From UBA6627 sp965248675 (GTDB taxonomy: Bacteria > Chloroflexota > Dehalococcoidia > UBA2979), in assembly GCA_965248675.1 (NCBI GenBank), contig CBDFJZ010000006.1, positions 248,001-312,000 on the forward strand: a stretch of 64,000 nt of DNA. Direction: 5' to 3'. Under the pieces are notes generated by a model. It saw only the letters and a program-made list of their open reading frames with translations. It was not told the DNA's origin and did not search any database. Positions 8,407 to 17,559 of the stretch are shown here, piece after piece (position 1 is the first letter of the stretch; every line of letters begins with the position of its first letter). The position numbers and the translations under genes were made by a program.

Positions 8407-8942
8407 TGCGGCGCACGCTGAGTGTCGGCGCCGCCGCGACGGTGCTGCTGGTCGTGGCGCTCGCGCCAGCCGGCGCAGTGGGCCCGACTCGCAGCTCGAG
8501 GTTCGCGTGGAGCCCTTGGAGCTGACGGTCGACGTCGGCGAGCGGGTGGAGCTGACGGTGACGGTGACGAACCGGTCGACGGAGCCGAGCGCGCCGCTGG
8601 CCGCGCACCTGGACATCACCGATCCGACCGGGAGCGAGTCAGTCGACCCGGAGGACTGGACCGCGACGCTGACACGGCAGGTCGGTGTGCTCGAGGGCGG
8701 CGCGACGGAGACGATTACGTGGCCGATGACGCCGATCTCGGGCGGCAGCTTCGTCGCCTACGTGCTGCTGATTCCGACCGAGGGCGAGCAGGTGCTGACG
8801 GCGTCGAATGTGGTCGGGATCGTGGTCGATGAGCGACGGACGCTGAACCCGCAGGGGGGTGCTGCCGGTCGCCGCGGGTGCACCGGTCTTGATCGGGCTG
8901 CTGCTCGTCGGGCAGCGGTGGCGAGCGTGGCGCGAGGACTAA
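8403..8942 (+). pseudogene. Secreted membrane-anchored partner of the ABC exporter, two compensating frameshifts
   Basis: ATG 8403 overlaps the permease stop. The product starts with a signal peptide (MMRRTLSVGAAATVLLVVAL). Near 8480-8485 one base appears to be missing: the next frame continues DSQLEVRVEPLELTVDVGER and then an Ig-like domain with VTVTNRST and GGATETITWPM. At a run of six G (8854-8859) one base is extra; removing it yields VLPVAAGAPVLIGLLLVGQR and then WRAWRED before TAA 8942, a C-terminal membrane anchor. The net shift is zero. When repaired it is a type I membrane protein of about 179 residues with one extracellular beta-sandwich, plausibly assisting the exporter. Confidence 0.7.
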
Positions 8943-8954
8943 CGTGACTCTTGG

Positions 8955-9617
8955 CTACCGGCGCTGAGGAGCGAGGGCGTACGCGCGGCCACCACGATCG
9001 CGGCTCTGTTCGATGATCAGCTCGTTGATCCGCAGGCAGTACGCCATCGACTGCGCGAGGCGGCGGCTGATCCCGGCGGCGCGCGCCAGGTCGGCGGTCG
9101 TCCAGCGCTCGGGCAACGCGACCGGGAGTAGCGCGGCGAGATCGTGCACGCCCTCGAACCGCCGCGTCGCGCGCACGCTTCGGAGCCGGCGGTCCATCAC
9201 CCGTCGTTCGCCGCGGCGGCCCGCGTCGCGGAGCTGCTCTTCCTCGATCAGCAGCAGCTCGAGGCTGAGGTGCGGGTGATCGAGGAGCGTGGGCAGGCTG
9301 GTCAGCTCCTCGAAGAGATCGAGGATCGAGCCGCGGCGGGGTGACTTGCGGGGGCGCTTCCCCGGTCGCGCGATCCAGGTCTCGAGGGCGATCGGATGGA
9401 CGATCCGGATCGCGTGATCGCCGAGCAGGCGGTCGAGCTTGTTTCCCAGTGCGCCGAACGAGCCGGTCTGGATCTCGATCAGCTGCTCGCCGCGGACGAT
9501 GTCGATCACGAAACCGGCCAGCGGCACCTCGAAGCGATCGCCGGGCATCGCGAGGAAGTCCTTGACGGCGGCGTGCAGCGAGCTCTCGTTGAGCGTGCCG
9601 ATGCCCGAGCTGGTCAC
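8955..9617 (-). CDS. Putative PD-(D/E)XK-like protein with C-terminal winged helix, coupled to ArsR
   Basis: The 220-residue product starts at GTG 9617, overlapping the stop of the ArsR gene (GTGA). The N-terminal half contains ESSLHAAVKDFLAMPGDRFE, then FVIDIVRGEQLIEIQTGSF, which resembles the D...(D/E)xK/Q core of restriction-endonuclease folds with Gln in place of Lys. A basic block (RPGKRPRKSPRR) follows, and the C terminus (TTADLARAAGISRRLAQSMAY) looks like a DNA-binding helix-turn-helix. I know of no characterised member. Coupling to the regulator suggests a DNA-related role. The nuclease reading is inference. Confidence 0.6.
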   Translation of the reverse strand: MTSSGIGTLNESSLHAAVKDFLAMPGDRFEVPLAGFVIDIVRGEQLIEIQTGSFGALGNKLDRLLGDHAIRIVHPIALETWIARPGKRPRKSPRRGSILDLFEELTSLPTLLDHPHLSLELLLIEEEQLRDAGRRGERRVMDRRLRSVRATRRFEGVHDLAALLPVALPERWTTADLARAAGISRRLAQSMAYCLRINELIIEQSRDRGGRAYALAPQRR

Positions 9618-10045
9618 ACCGCTGATCGCTGCGAGGTCCTCGCGATCGCGAACACGCTGGTGGCGCCCGGCTGCTCCTCGTTCGGGGCGAGCAGGCGTCC
9701 GAGCGTGGAGACGGCCCATGGGTCGACGCGGTAGTAAACGTTCGAGGCGCGGCGGTCGCTGGTGACGAGGCCGGCTTCGCGGAGCACCTTGAGGTGGTGG
9801 CTGATCGTCGGCTGGGAGAGGTCGAGGGCGTCGACCAGCTCCTGGACGCAGGACTCGCCGTTCCCGGCGGAGATCAGCGAGAGCAGCCGGACGCGGGTCT
9901 GATCGGATAGCGCGCGGAACGCGTCGGTGACGCAGACCAGCTCGCCGTCGCCGAGCTCGCCCTCGAGGAGTGGATCGCACTCGGTGAGCGCGAGCAGCGG
10001 TGAGGCTGCACCGGGGAGCGGCGAGGCTGGATCGGGCTGATTCAT
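9614..10045 (-). CDS. ArsR/SmtB family transcriptional regulator
   Basis: A 143-residue winged-helix repressor. It contains FRALSDQTRVRLLSLISAG, then CVQELVDALDLSQPTISHHL and KVLREAGLVTSDRRASNVYY, the classic ArsR HTH with the beta-wing. A Cys in the alpha-3 region (ESCVQEL) is at the usual metal-sensing position, and another two (TECDPL, ELVCVTD) lie in the N-terminal arm, so metal or metalloid sensing is possible. A perfect inverted repeat overlaps its start codon (10044-10063), indicating autoregulation. It is divergent from the MFS exporter pair it may control. Confidence 0.9.
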   Translation of the reverse strand: MNQPDPASPLPGAASPLLALTECDPLLEGELGDGELVCVTDAFRALSDQTRVRLLSLISAGNGESCVQELVDALDLSQPTISHHLKVLREAGLVTSDRRASNVYYRVDPWAVSTLGRLLAPNEEQPGATSVFAIARTSQRSAV

Positions 10046-10063
10046 ATCGACATCATTCGATAT
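10044..10063. promoter_or_regulatory. Probable ArsR operator
   Basis: ATATCGA and TCGATAT form a perfect 7 bp inverted repeat around a CATCAT spacer. The site overlaps the ArsR start codon and lies in the intergenic region shared with the divergent MFS gene. ArsR-family operators are imperfect 12-2-12 or similar AT-rich palindromes, and this is the only such AT-rich palindrome in a GC-rich surround. Confidence 0.65.
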
Positions 10064-10195
10064 TGACGCTCATCGATTCAAGCGCGATGATGCCCGGACG
10101 TTCGAAGTCCGTCAACTCCGAGTCTCATCACCGAGCCTCGATTCCGTGGCTGATGTGCGCCGCGGGCGACTGGCCCGACGGCGGCGGAGGCGTGG

Positions 10196-11545
10196 ATGCG
10201 GTCCCGCGGTTTCATCGTGCTCTGGATCGCGATGTTGGTCGCGATGGCGGGGATCGGCATGGTCTCGCCGCTGCTGCCGGTGTACGTCCGCGAGGACCTC
10301 GGTGGTCCCGAGATCGCCGTCGCGCTGTCGTTCTCGGGGCTCGGGATCTCGCAGATCATCGCGGCGCCATTCGTCGGGCGGCTGGGTGACCGCTTCGGGG
10401 TGAAGCCGTTCATCGTCGGCGGCTTCCTGCTGTACGCGATCGGCGCCCTGGGCTACCGGGTGACCGAGAGCTGGGAGCTCGTGATTTTCTTCCGGGTGCT
10501 CTCTGGATTCGGCGCCGCCGCTATCTTCCCGCTGGCGCTGGCCTACATCGGGCGGATCGCGCCGGAGGGGCGCGAGGGGAGCTACATCGGCGTGTTCGCG
10601 GTGGCCGAGGTGACCGGCTTTGGCCTCGGACCGTTGATCGGGGGCGCGATCCGCGACGCGGTCGACGCGGACGCGGCCTTCGTGACGATGGCGGCGATGC
10701 TAGCCGTGACCGGGCTGGCCACGTTCTTGCTGCTCCCCTCGGAGCGCCGAGAGCGGGCCGGGGACCCGTCGACGAACGACCGGGCCGAGGGCGGCGCGTC
10801 GGCCCTGCCCTGGCGGCGGCTCGTGCGCCGACTCGACGTGCAGGCGGGGATCCTCGCGAGCATCGTGATCTCGCTCGGCTGGGGCACCGCCGGCACGTAC
10901 ATGGCGGTGTTCGTGGTCAGCGACGACGGGCTCGGGACCGACAGCGCATTGTTCGTCGGCCTGCTGCTTGGAGTGCGGTCGCTGCTGGGTGCAGTATTCC
11001 AGCCGCTGGCAGGGTTCGCGGCGGATCGGGTGAGCCGGATCTGGCTCGTCGTTGGCGGGCTCAGCGTCGCCGCGGTGGCGCAGTTCGTGATCCCCGATCT
11101 GCCTCGGGACCTCGTGGACAGCTCGTTCTTCGGGGGGTCGATGACGTACGCGCCGTGGCTGCTCGCGATCATCGTGATCGTGGGGATCGGCGAAGCGTTC
11201 GCGTTTCCGGCGGAGCAGGCGATCTTCGTCAGCATCGGCCGCAAGGTGGGGATGGGCTCGATGATGGGGCTCAACCAGATGGGCGGGGGCATCGGCTTCC
11301 TCGGTGGATCGCTGGTCGGCGCGGCAGTGGTCGCCGGGATCGGCATCGACGCCGTGTTCCGCGCCGCCGGCATCATCACGCTGGTCGGTGCCGTACTGTT
11401 CGCCGTGATGATGAGCCGCGCGATCGCTCGCGAGGCCGAGGCGGAGCGCGTCGCGGGGCCCGCCTCGATCGGCCCAGCGGCAGCAGCTCACGGCGGCTCG
11501 GCGGTCGCCGTGCGCGATCGGGGCGACGCCGAACGGAGCGCATGA
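10196..11545 (+). CDS. MFS transporter
   Basis: A 449-residue major facilitator protein with about 12 membrane segments, beginning FIVLWIAMLVAMAGIGMVSP. The loop 2-3 signature appears as GRLGDRFGVKP. The end is a hydrophilic tail. GGAGG lies upstream of ATG 10196. It probably exports a drug-like compound or metabolite. It is divergent from ArsR across 150 bases that contain the operator, and overlaps the next MFS gene by 4 bases (ATGA). Confidence 0.85.
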   Translation: MRSRGFIVLWIAMLVAMAGIGMVSPLLPVYVREDLGGPEIAVALSFSGLGISQIIAAPFVGRLGDRFGVKPFIVGGFLLYAIGALGYRVTESWELVIFFRVLSGFGAAAIFPLALAYIGRIAPEGREGSYIGVFAVAEVTGFGLGPLIGGAIRDAVDADAAFVTMAAMLAVTGLATFLLLPSERRERAGDPSTNDRAEGGASALPWRRLVRRLDVQAGILASIVISLGWGTAGTYMAVFVVSDDGLGTDSALFVGLLLGVRSLLGAVFQPLAGFAADRVSRIWLVVGGLSVAAVAQFVIPDLPRDLVDSSFFGGSMTYAPWLLAIIVIVGIGEAFAFPAEQAIFVSIGRKVGMGSMMGLNQMGGGIGFLGGSLVGAAVVAGIGIDAVFRAAGIITLVGAVLFAVMMSRAIAREAEAERVAGPASIGPAAAAHGGSAVAVRDRGDAERSA

Positions 11546-12792
11546 CCAGCAGCAGCGCCGTCGACCCTGTGCCCGCGCGACCGCCCAACCGACCACCCGG
11601 CCCGCTCTCGTCGTTCGAGGAGCCCGAGTTCCGCAAGGTCTGGCTCGGGGCGGTGCTGTTCGGCCTCGGGATGTGGGCGGAGCGGCTGGCGATCGGCTGG
11701 TTCGTGCTCGACGAGACCGGCTCGGTGTTCCTGGCGGCGCTGTCGTTCGCGATCCGCACGCTGCCGAACCTGGTGCTCGGTCCGATCGGCGGCGCGGCGT
11801 CCGACCGGCTGCCTCGGGCGAAGGTGCTGACGGCGACGGCGGTGGTGCGGATGGTGGCGGCGGCGCTGATGGCGCTGGTCGTGTTCGCGGGGTTCGCCTC
11901 GATTCCGATCCTGCTCGCGCTGGTGTTCGTGACCGGATCGACGATCGCGTTCCAGAACACGGCGCTACTGCCGCTGCAGGCAGAGATCGTCGGCTCCGCG
12001 CGGCTGGGCAACGCGATCAGCCTGACCTCGTTCGGTCAGCGGTCGATCGGGGTCGCGGGGGCGCTGACGACCGGCGTGTTGCTCGCGTGGATCGGGCCCG
12101 CACCGACGTTCCTGCTCAGTGCGCTGCCACTCGCCGGCGCCGCGGTCATGTTCAGCCTCGTACGGGCGCCGTCCCGGCCGGCACGAGGGCAAACACGGTT
12201 CGCGGCCGACGTGATCGAGGGCCTGCGGCTGATCGTGGAGACGCCGATGGTGCGGCTGCTGCTGGGGATGATGATCCTCGTCGAGATCCTCGGATTCTCG
12301 TTCAACGGCCTGCTGCCAGCGGTGGCCGAGCGGGTGCTCGAGGTGGGCCCCGAGCGGCTCGGCGTGATCACGGCAGGAGTCTCGATCGGCGCGATGCTCG
12401 GCACGCTATTCCTCGTCGTGACCGCCGATCGCTTACCTCGAGGTCTGATGTTGATCGCGGTGTTCGCGTTGTTCGGCGGACTGCTGATCGTGCTCGGCAA
12501 CTCGACGATCTTCTGGCTGTCCGTGGTGGCCGCAGCGGGGATCGGCGCGTCGGCGGCGATGGTCGACGCACTGGAGTGGATCATGCTGCAGAACGCGGTC
12601 CCCGAGACGCTTCGAGGGCGGGCGCTGGGCGGGTGGAACTTCGCGATCGGCTGGGGCTGGATCGGGCCGATCGCCCTCGGAGCGATCGCCGACGCGACGA
12701 GCGTGCCGCGGGCGCTGACGCTGAGCGGCGCGCTGCTGGTGACGGCGGCCGCGGTCACGCTCGGGCTGGCCTCGAGCCTGCGTGCGCGCTGA
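11542..12792 (+). CDS. MFS transporter (MFS_3/enterobactin-exporter-like)
   Basis: The 416-residue product starts at ATG 11542, overlapping the preceding stop. It opens with a Pro-rich cytoplasmic tail, then FRKVWLGAVLFGLGMWAERL, and shows the half-motif GGAASDRLPRAKVL and EWIMLQNAVPETLRGRALGG. This layout is that of the MFS_3 group (putative bacteriocin, siderophore or drug exporters). Two different MFS proteins coupled in one operon next to ArsR may act on one effector; the substrate is unknown. Confidence 0.85.
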   Translation: MTSSSAVDPVPARPPNRPPGPLSSFEEPEFRKVWLGAVLFGLGMWAERLAIGWFVLDETGSVFLAALSFAIRTLPNLVLGPIGGAASDRLPRAKVLTATAVVRMVAAALMALVVFAGFASIPILLALVFVTGSTIAFQNTALLPLQAEIVGSARLGNAISLTSFGQRSIGVAGALTTGVLLAWIGPAPTFLLSALPLAGAAVMFSLVRAPSRPARGQTRFAADVIEGLRLIVETPMVRLLLGMMILVEILGFSFNGLLPAVAERVLEVGPERLGVITAGVSIGAMLGTLFLVVTADRLPRGLMLIAVFALFGGLLIVLGNSTIFWLSVVAAAGIGASAAMVDALEWIMLQNAVPETLRGRALGGWNFAIGWGWIGPIALGAIADATSVPRALTLSGALLVTAAAVTLGLASSLRAR

Positions 12793-12812
12793 GGACCTTT
12801 GGGCGCCCGAAA

Positions 12813-12828
12813 TGCCCCCGAAGGGGCA
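12813..12828 (+). terminator. Terminator-like hairpin after the MFS pair
   Basis: TGCCCC and GGGGCA pair across CGAA, 20 bases after the MFS stop, and are preceded by a second palindrome (GGGCGCCC, 12801-12808). There is no T-run, so intrinsic termination is uncertain. Confidence 0.35.
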
Positions 12829-12908
12829 CGCGTCGCGCCCGGCGGGTTGCGATCCTCACAGGGATCGCGCCGGAACCGGACGCGCGGCGCGAGGGCGAGG
12901 AGATCGTT

Positions 12909-13601
12909 ATGACAAACAGACGGAGCCGGCGGCGCCTCGTGGCTCCGCTGCTGCTGCTCAGCGCGATTCTCTTCGCCGGCTGCATCAGCATCGAGGTCAA
13001 CGAAGAAGGGTTCAGCAGCTTCAACGGCGATCGGGGATCGGGCACGCTGGTGACCGAACACCGAGCGGTCGTCAGCTTCTCTTCCGTGGAGCTAACGGGG
13101 GCGTTGAAAGCGGAGATCGCTCCAGGAGCGCCCGGCATCGAGGTGCTGTTCGATGACAACCTGGTCGACAACCTCGAAACGACCGTCAGAGATGGGGTCC
13201 TGCGGCTCTCGTGCAGGGAATGCTTGCCGTCATCGGGATCCGTGATCCGGTTGACCGCGCCGGAGATCGAAGACATCAAGGTGAGTGGCGCCAGCCGCCT
13301 GACCGCCACGGATGTCGACGTCGAGCAGCTGTCGATCTCGGTTAGCGGGGCGAGTCACCTGGAGATCGACGGCGACGTCGACGCGCTCGATATCGACGGA
13401 TCGGGCGCGTCCAGCATCGAGGGTAGGAACCTCGTCGCGAACCGCCTCGAGATCACGCTCAGCGGTGCGAGTAGCGCTGAGGTGACGGTGGTCGACCGTG
13501 TACAGGGCAACCTCTCGGGTGCTTCGCACCTCGATCTTGCCGGGAGCGAGCGGCCCTCGGTCGACGTCAACACGAGCGGGGGCTCGTCGGTCCGCCGCTA
13601 G
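12909..13601 (+). CDS. GIN-domain (DUF2807) lipoprotein
   Basis: The 230-residue lipoprotein has signal LLLLSAILFAGC with Cys at about residue 25 and a GAGGAG ribosome site upstream. The rest is the auto-transporter-adhesin-like head GIN domain: VSFSSVELTGALKAEIAPGA, then repeated short beta strands with the motif VSGAS / LSGAS / GSGASS about every 20 residues, forming a beta-solenoid. Function is unknown; the protein is exposed outside the membrane. It is preceded by a hairpin, so it is probably its own transcription unit. Confidence 0.85.
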   Translation: MTNRRSRRRLVAPLLLLSAILFAGCISIEVNEEGFSSFNGDRGSGTLVTEHRAVVSFSSVELTGALKAEIAPGAPGIEVLFDDNLVDNLETTVRDGVLRLSCRECLPSSGSVIRLTAPEIEDIKVSGASRLTATDVDVEQLSISVSGASHLEIDGDVDALDIDGSGASSIEGRNLVANRLEITLSGASSAEVTVVDRVQGNLSGASHLDLAGSERPSVDVNTSGGSSVRR

Positions 13602-13897
13602 CACCGCGCGGCGACGCTGCGATGTACCTCCTACGGGGTACGGCGGCGCAGTAGCCGTTTTCACGACACCACGACGAACGCCGAAGCGACGGTGCATTGT
13701 GCCGACGAATCTCGGCTTCAACCCGCCAGCGGTCGAGGCAAACCCGACGGCGAGCACGCCGGAAGTGATCTCGCTGAGAATCCCCCGATCGGAGGATTCG
13801 CCTCAGCGGTGGTCTGGCGACGATCTTCCTCGACAACAGGCGACCCAGGGCGGCGGCGCGACGCGCTCGCTCCCGAACCTTCGAAGGGAACCCACCA

Positions 13898-16142
13898 ATG
13901 AGACGTGCAAACGGTACGGAGTGGCTCGCTCGCTCCTCGGCCCGGCATCCGTGGATCACGCTGCTGGTCTGGGTTGCCGTCCTCGGCGGCTCCTTCTTCG
14001 CCGCCACGAACTACCTCGACCTGACCGACGACGGCGACGTCACGACCGCGACCGAGTCGAACACAGGCGACGAGCTGCTCAACGCGCGCTTCGAGACGGA
14101 AGGCACGCCGCTACCGGAGGGTGTGCCCGTGAACGAGCGCGGCGACTTCGGGAACCGCGAGTTCGTGATCGTCGAGGCGGAGCAGCAGACAGACGCCGCG
14201 ACGCTCGAGGCGACTGTCGCGAAGCTCGTGGACCGGCTGCGGGCGCAGGGGCGGATCGCGATCGTACAGAGCTACCTCGACGGCGACGCCGGGTTGATCA
14301 GCGACGACGGTCAGACCGCGCTGGTCTCAGTGCTTGGCGACGGCCTCGTGACGGTCGCGGTGATCGAGGCGATGGAAGCGAGCAGCGAGGGATTCCGAAT
14401 CACCACCGTGGGCAACGACAGCCTCAATGAGGAGTTCAACACGCTCGCCGAGGAGACACTGCTCCGGGGCGAGCTGCTCGGGGTGTCGCTGGCGCTGCTG
14501 GTGTTGCTGCTGGTGTTCGGTGCAGCCGTCGCCGCGGGGCTGCCGATCATCCTCGCGATTGTGGCGATCCTCGTCGCGGTCGGGGCGACGGCGGTGGTCG
14601 GGCAGTTCTTCGAGCTGTCGACGTTCGTGGTGAACATCATCACGATGATCGGGCTCGCGGTGGGGATCGACTACTCGCTGTTCGTCGTCCAGCGCTACCG
14701 CGAGGAGCGCGACAACGGCCTCGAGAAGATCGAGGCGATCGGCGTGGCCGGCGGGACCGCCAGCCGCGCGGTGCTGTTCTCGGGGCTCGCGGTGGTGATC
14801 GCGCTGTCAGGGATGTTCATCATCCCGGACACGACGTTCAACAGCTTCGGGGCGGGCGCGATCCTCGTGGTGATCGCGGCCGTGGCGGCCGCGCTCACGC
14901 TGCTGCCGGCGATGCTCAGTCTGATCGGCCGCGGGGTGAACTGGCTGACGCTGCCGGTGATCGGCCGGCGGCGCTCGCCGGAGGTCGAGGGTGGGATGTG
15001 GTTCAGGATCAGCGCCGCGGTGACGCGACGCCCGCTCTTCACCGCCGGCGTCACGGCGCTGATCCTGATCGCCGTCGGCAGCTGGTACCTGACGATCAAC
15101 CTCGGTTCGAACGGCATCTCCTCGTTGCCAGAGGACAGCCCCGGCCGGCACGCGTTCGAGGTGCTGAACGCCGAGTTCAGCAACAGCCCGAACGAGGCGG
15201 ACATCGTCATCGACACGCCCGACATCGGCGATCCGGCGATCGTGGCCGCGATCGAGTCGCTGGAGAAGCTGCTCGCCGAGGACGAGTCGTTCGGCACGCC
15301 GGTCTTCCGGCCGAGCCTGACGGGCGACCTCGGACTGATCGAGGTGCCGATGAAAGGCGACGTGTCGTCGTCGGAGTCGCGGCGCGCGCTGAGCCGGCTG
15401 CGGACGGACTACATCCCGGCGAGCTTCGGTGGCGTGGCGGAGGTGTACGTGACGGGCGACGCGGCGGCCGACGTGGACTACGTCGAGGTGATCGGGCGCT
15501 ACACGCCGCTGGTGTTTGGCTACGTGCTGGGCTTCAGCTTCTTGCTGCTGCTCGTCACCTTCCGCTCGATCGTGGTGCCGCTGAAGGCGGTGGTGATGAA
15601 CCTGCTGTCGGTCGGCGCGGCGTACGGGCTGATCGTGCTCGTCTTCCAGCAGGGCGTCGGCGCGGAGCTGCTCGGCTTCCGCCAGACGGAAGTGATCGAG
15701 CCGTGGCTGCCGTTGTTCCTGTTCACCGTGCTGTTCGGCCTGTCGATGGACTACCACGTCTTCCTGCTGAGCCGGATCAAGGAGCACTACGACGAGACCG
15801 GCGACAACCACCGAGCGGTGGCGTTCGGGCTGCGCTCGACCGGGGCGCTGATCACCGGCGCGGCACTGATCATGGTGGCGGTGTTCGGGGGGTTCGCGCT
15901 CGGCGACCAGCTGATGTTCCAGCAGCTGGGCTTTGGCCTCGCGATCGCGGTAATTCTCGACGCGACAGTGATCCGGTCGATCCTCGTGCCGGCGAGCATG
16001 GAGCTGCTGGGGGGACCGCAACTGGTACTTCCCGTCCTGGCTGGAGTGGCTGCCCGCGATTCACATCGAGGGCCGGCCGCAACCCGTGCGCGCCTCGGTG
16101 GTGGCGGGCGCCGTGGAGCCGTCGGCCGCAGGGGAGCTTTAG
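13898..16142 (+). CDS. MMPL/RND family transporter, frameshift near the C terminus
   Basis: A 740-750-residue RND-type transporter with the MMPL layout: N-terminal helix (HPWITLLVWVAVLGGSFFAA), large external loop, helix bundle with GLAVGIDYSLFVVQRYREER, a second loop and second bundle with GLSMDYHVFLLSRIKEHYDE. At a run of six G (16009-16014) the frame leaves the family consensus; removing one G gives MELLGDRNWYFPSWLEWLP and ends at TAG 16142, the canonical MMPL ending. As written, the protein instead ends at 16156 with an unrelated Arg/Gly-rich tail. MMPL proteins export lipids or act as efflux pumps. Confidence 0.88.
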
Positions 16143-16309
16143 ACATGCGCGATTAGCTGGCGGCCTCGGGATCCACGCCGCGTCGACGCGGAGCGCGGCC
16201 GGTGGAGGTCAGCTGGCGACGCCGAACGTCGTCTTGCCCGCATCATGCCAGCGATCCTCGTTTGCAGGCCTGGTCGCCGGGGCTCGCGCACCCTTGCCTT
16301 TTGTCACCG

Positions 16310-16315
16310 TATACT
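16310..16315 (+). promoter_or_regulatory. Possible -10 box before the CDGSH gene
   Basis: TATACT, preceded by G, lies 38 bases before the GTG start. No convincing -35 box is visible at the right distance. The same GTATACT occurs before the hydrolase at 54467. Confidence 0.25.
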
Positions 16316-16352
16316 TTCGTTGCATGCTCTCGTTGCGGGCTCGGGAGGCGCT

Positions 16353-16547
16353 GTGGCAGACATCAAGGTGAGGGACAACGGTCCGTACCTCGTGAGCGGC
16401 GAGGTGCGGCTGGTCGACGCCAGCGGCAACGCCTTCACGACGCAGGAGACGTTCGCGCTCTGCCGCTGCGGTCACTCGGCGAACAAGCCCTTCTGCGACG
16501 GGACCCACAGCCGAGAGGGTTTCGCGAGTGAGTTCCCGGCCCAGTAG
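16353..16547 (+). CDS. CDGSH iron-sulfur domain protein
   Basis: The 64-residue product starts at GTG 16353 with GGAGG 5 bases upstream. It contains the cluster-binding motif CRCGHSANKPFCDGTH, with three Cys and one His ligating a 2Fe-2S cluster. Such short proteins carry a single CDGSH motif and are thought to serve in electron or cluster transfer. It lies in its own unit after the MMPL gene. Confidence 0.92.
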   Translation: MADIKVRDNGPYLVSGEVRLVDASGNAFTTQETFALCRCGHSANKPFCDGTHSREGFASEFPAQ

Positions 16548-16964
16548 CAGCGGCCGCCGCTCACTGAGCGCGTTCCCCGCCGGGGGAACCCCGATTCCCT
16601 GAGCCAGCCCGAGCGGCCTCAACAACCGCGCCAGCTCCCGCGGTGCACCGATCCAACCGCGGTCGACGCGGATCACGTGATCGTGAGGCTCGACGCCGAG
16701 CAGCCCCTCGGGCGGGCGACGGGTGGCTCCTCGATCACCGGGAGCGCGAGGCGCTTCGTCAGTCCGGCGATGTGCGCGCGATCGCCGCGCCGCCGCAGCG
16801 CGCTTCCCGCTCGCAGCCATCCGAATGGGCGCGATCGAGTTTTGTGGTCCCACAAGGTCGGGATGCCCGAGATCACACAAGAACAGGCGCTGGTGCGAGG
16901 GTTCAAATCCCTTCTCCCGCTCCAGACCACGCATACATAAGGTCAGGCCCGTCAAACGGCGGGC
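16548..16964. other. Gene-free stretch with a tRNA-like 3' fragment
   Basis: No gene can be supported. Weak coding signal exists on the minus strand (about 16673-16880), broken between two frames and without a recognised family. The right end holds a tRNA T-arm and acceptor strand (16885-16924) followed by a hairpin (16945-16966). Confidence 0.5.
16885..16924 (+). other. 3' fragment of a tRNA gene
   Basis: GAGGG-TTCAAAT-CCCTT (16897-16913) is a T stem-loop with one G-U pair. It is followed by CTCCCGC, a discriminator T and an encoded CCA (16922-16924). The acceptor partner GCGGGAG is absent in the 200 bases upstream, and no D-arm or anticodon arm can be placed, so this is not a complete tRNA. 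Such fragments are typical scars of integration at a tRNA 3' end. Confidence 0.55.
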
Positions 16965-16966
16965 CT
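16945..16966 (+). terminator. Hairpin downstream of the tRNA fragment
   Basis: AGGCCCG and CGGGCCT pair across an 8-base loop, 20 bases after the CCA. There is no strong T-run. It may be the terminator of the original tRNA gene or of the convergent ligase fragment. Confidence 0.35.
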
Positions 16967-17168
16967 ACTTCGTGTCGAGAGCGTGGACCATCTGCTTTCT
17001 TGGCAGAGGGTTCCTCCGTGAGTCAAGGCGGATGTCGCCACCCCACGCGAGCGCGCGAAAGCCGTCCCACTTCGGCTCGTACGCCCAGCCGGCTGACTCC
17101 GGGAGCGCGTCGCGAACACGCGCTTCCATCGGAGCGATTGGCGGGCGAAACGGCCAGGTAGTCACCAC
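16965..17168 (-). pseudogene. N-terminal fragment of an ATP-dependent DNA ligase
   Basis: Sixty-seven codons starting MVTTWPFRPPIAPMEAR. They include AYEPKWDGFRAL, the ligase motif I with the lysine that is adenylated (EPKWDG), and then GGDIRLDSRRNPLPR, after which the frame runs into unrelated sequence and stops. A full LigC/LigD-type ligase domain needs about 300 residues, so motifs III to V are missing. The break lies near the tRNA fragment, suggesting that a deletion or integration removed the rest. Confidence 0.65.
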
Positions 17169-17201
17169 TCGAGCCTAGACGAACGAACTAGCCCGCCGCG
17201 G

Positions 17202-17558
17202 TCAGGCAGGCACGATATTGACGGGATTCCGCAGTGTCAGACGCCAGTCGCCGTCGACGTTGACCACGGTGAAGATCGCCTGGAACGTCTGCATGACTCT
17301 CCCGTCAGCGTGGTAACGAGTCGCGTCGATTTTGCACACGCGCTTGAAGTCGTTCCCGAGCACCAGCTCGAAATCATCGAGTTCGCAGTAGGTGCCCTCC
17401 CAGTTGCTAGCGGGCGGCTCGAAGTACTCAGGCACGTCGTCGAGATCGTCCCATTGCACGATCGCTTGCCTGACTTGCCCGGACGTGCCGGCGTTCGGAT
17501 ACGGGGACTGGCCGCCGACCCACAGGTGGGATTGGAACGGAACGTGGACCGTGTCCCT
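17202..17558 (-). pseudogene. NTF2/SnoaL-like remnant lacking a start
   Basis: About 118 codons in frame before the stop at 17202 read DRDTVHVPFQSHLWVGGQSP, later VCKIDATRYHADGRVMQTFQ and DGDWRLTLRNPVNIV, which resembles the C-terminal part of an NTF2-like or SnoaL-like domain. No start codon or ribosome site fits; upstream the frame continues only as a shadow of the enoyl-CoA hydratase, whose stop is at 17560. It is probably a 5'-truncated gene abutting the hydratase end. Family assignment is tentative. Confidence 0.4.
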
Positions 17559-17559
17559 G

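Noticed and set aside
11673..13601. 642-codon plus-strand frame across the second MFS gene and the GIN-domain gene
   Set aside because: Shadow of the MFS gene in another frame, Arg/Gly-rich; only its last 230 residues (from 12909) are real.
14998..16371. 457-codon frame overlapping the MMPL gene
   Set aside because: Arg/Ala/Gly-rich shadow frame of a conserved transporter; no family features.
16800..16924. Complete tRNA or tmRNA gene
   Set aside because: The T-arm, acceptor strand and CCA are present, but no GCGGGAG partner, D-arm, anticodon arm or tmRNA tag frame can be placed upstream.
16209..16955. Long minus-strand reading frame of 248 codons across the CDGSH gene and the tRNA fragment
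   Set aside because: It is antisense to a clear CDGSH protein and to a tRNA-like 3' end; the sequence (REKGFEPSH-type) is typical of false proteins read across tRNA ends.
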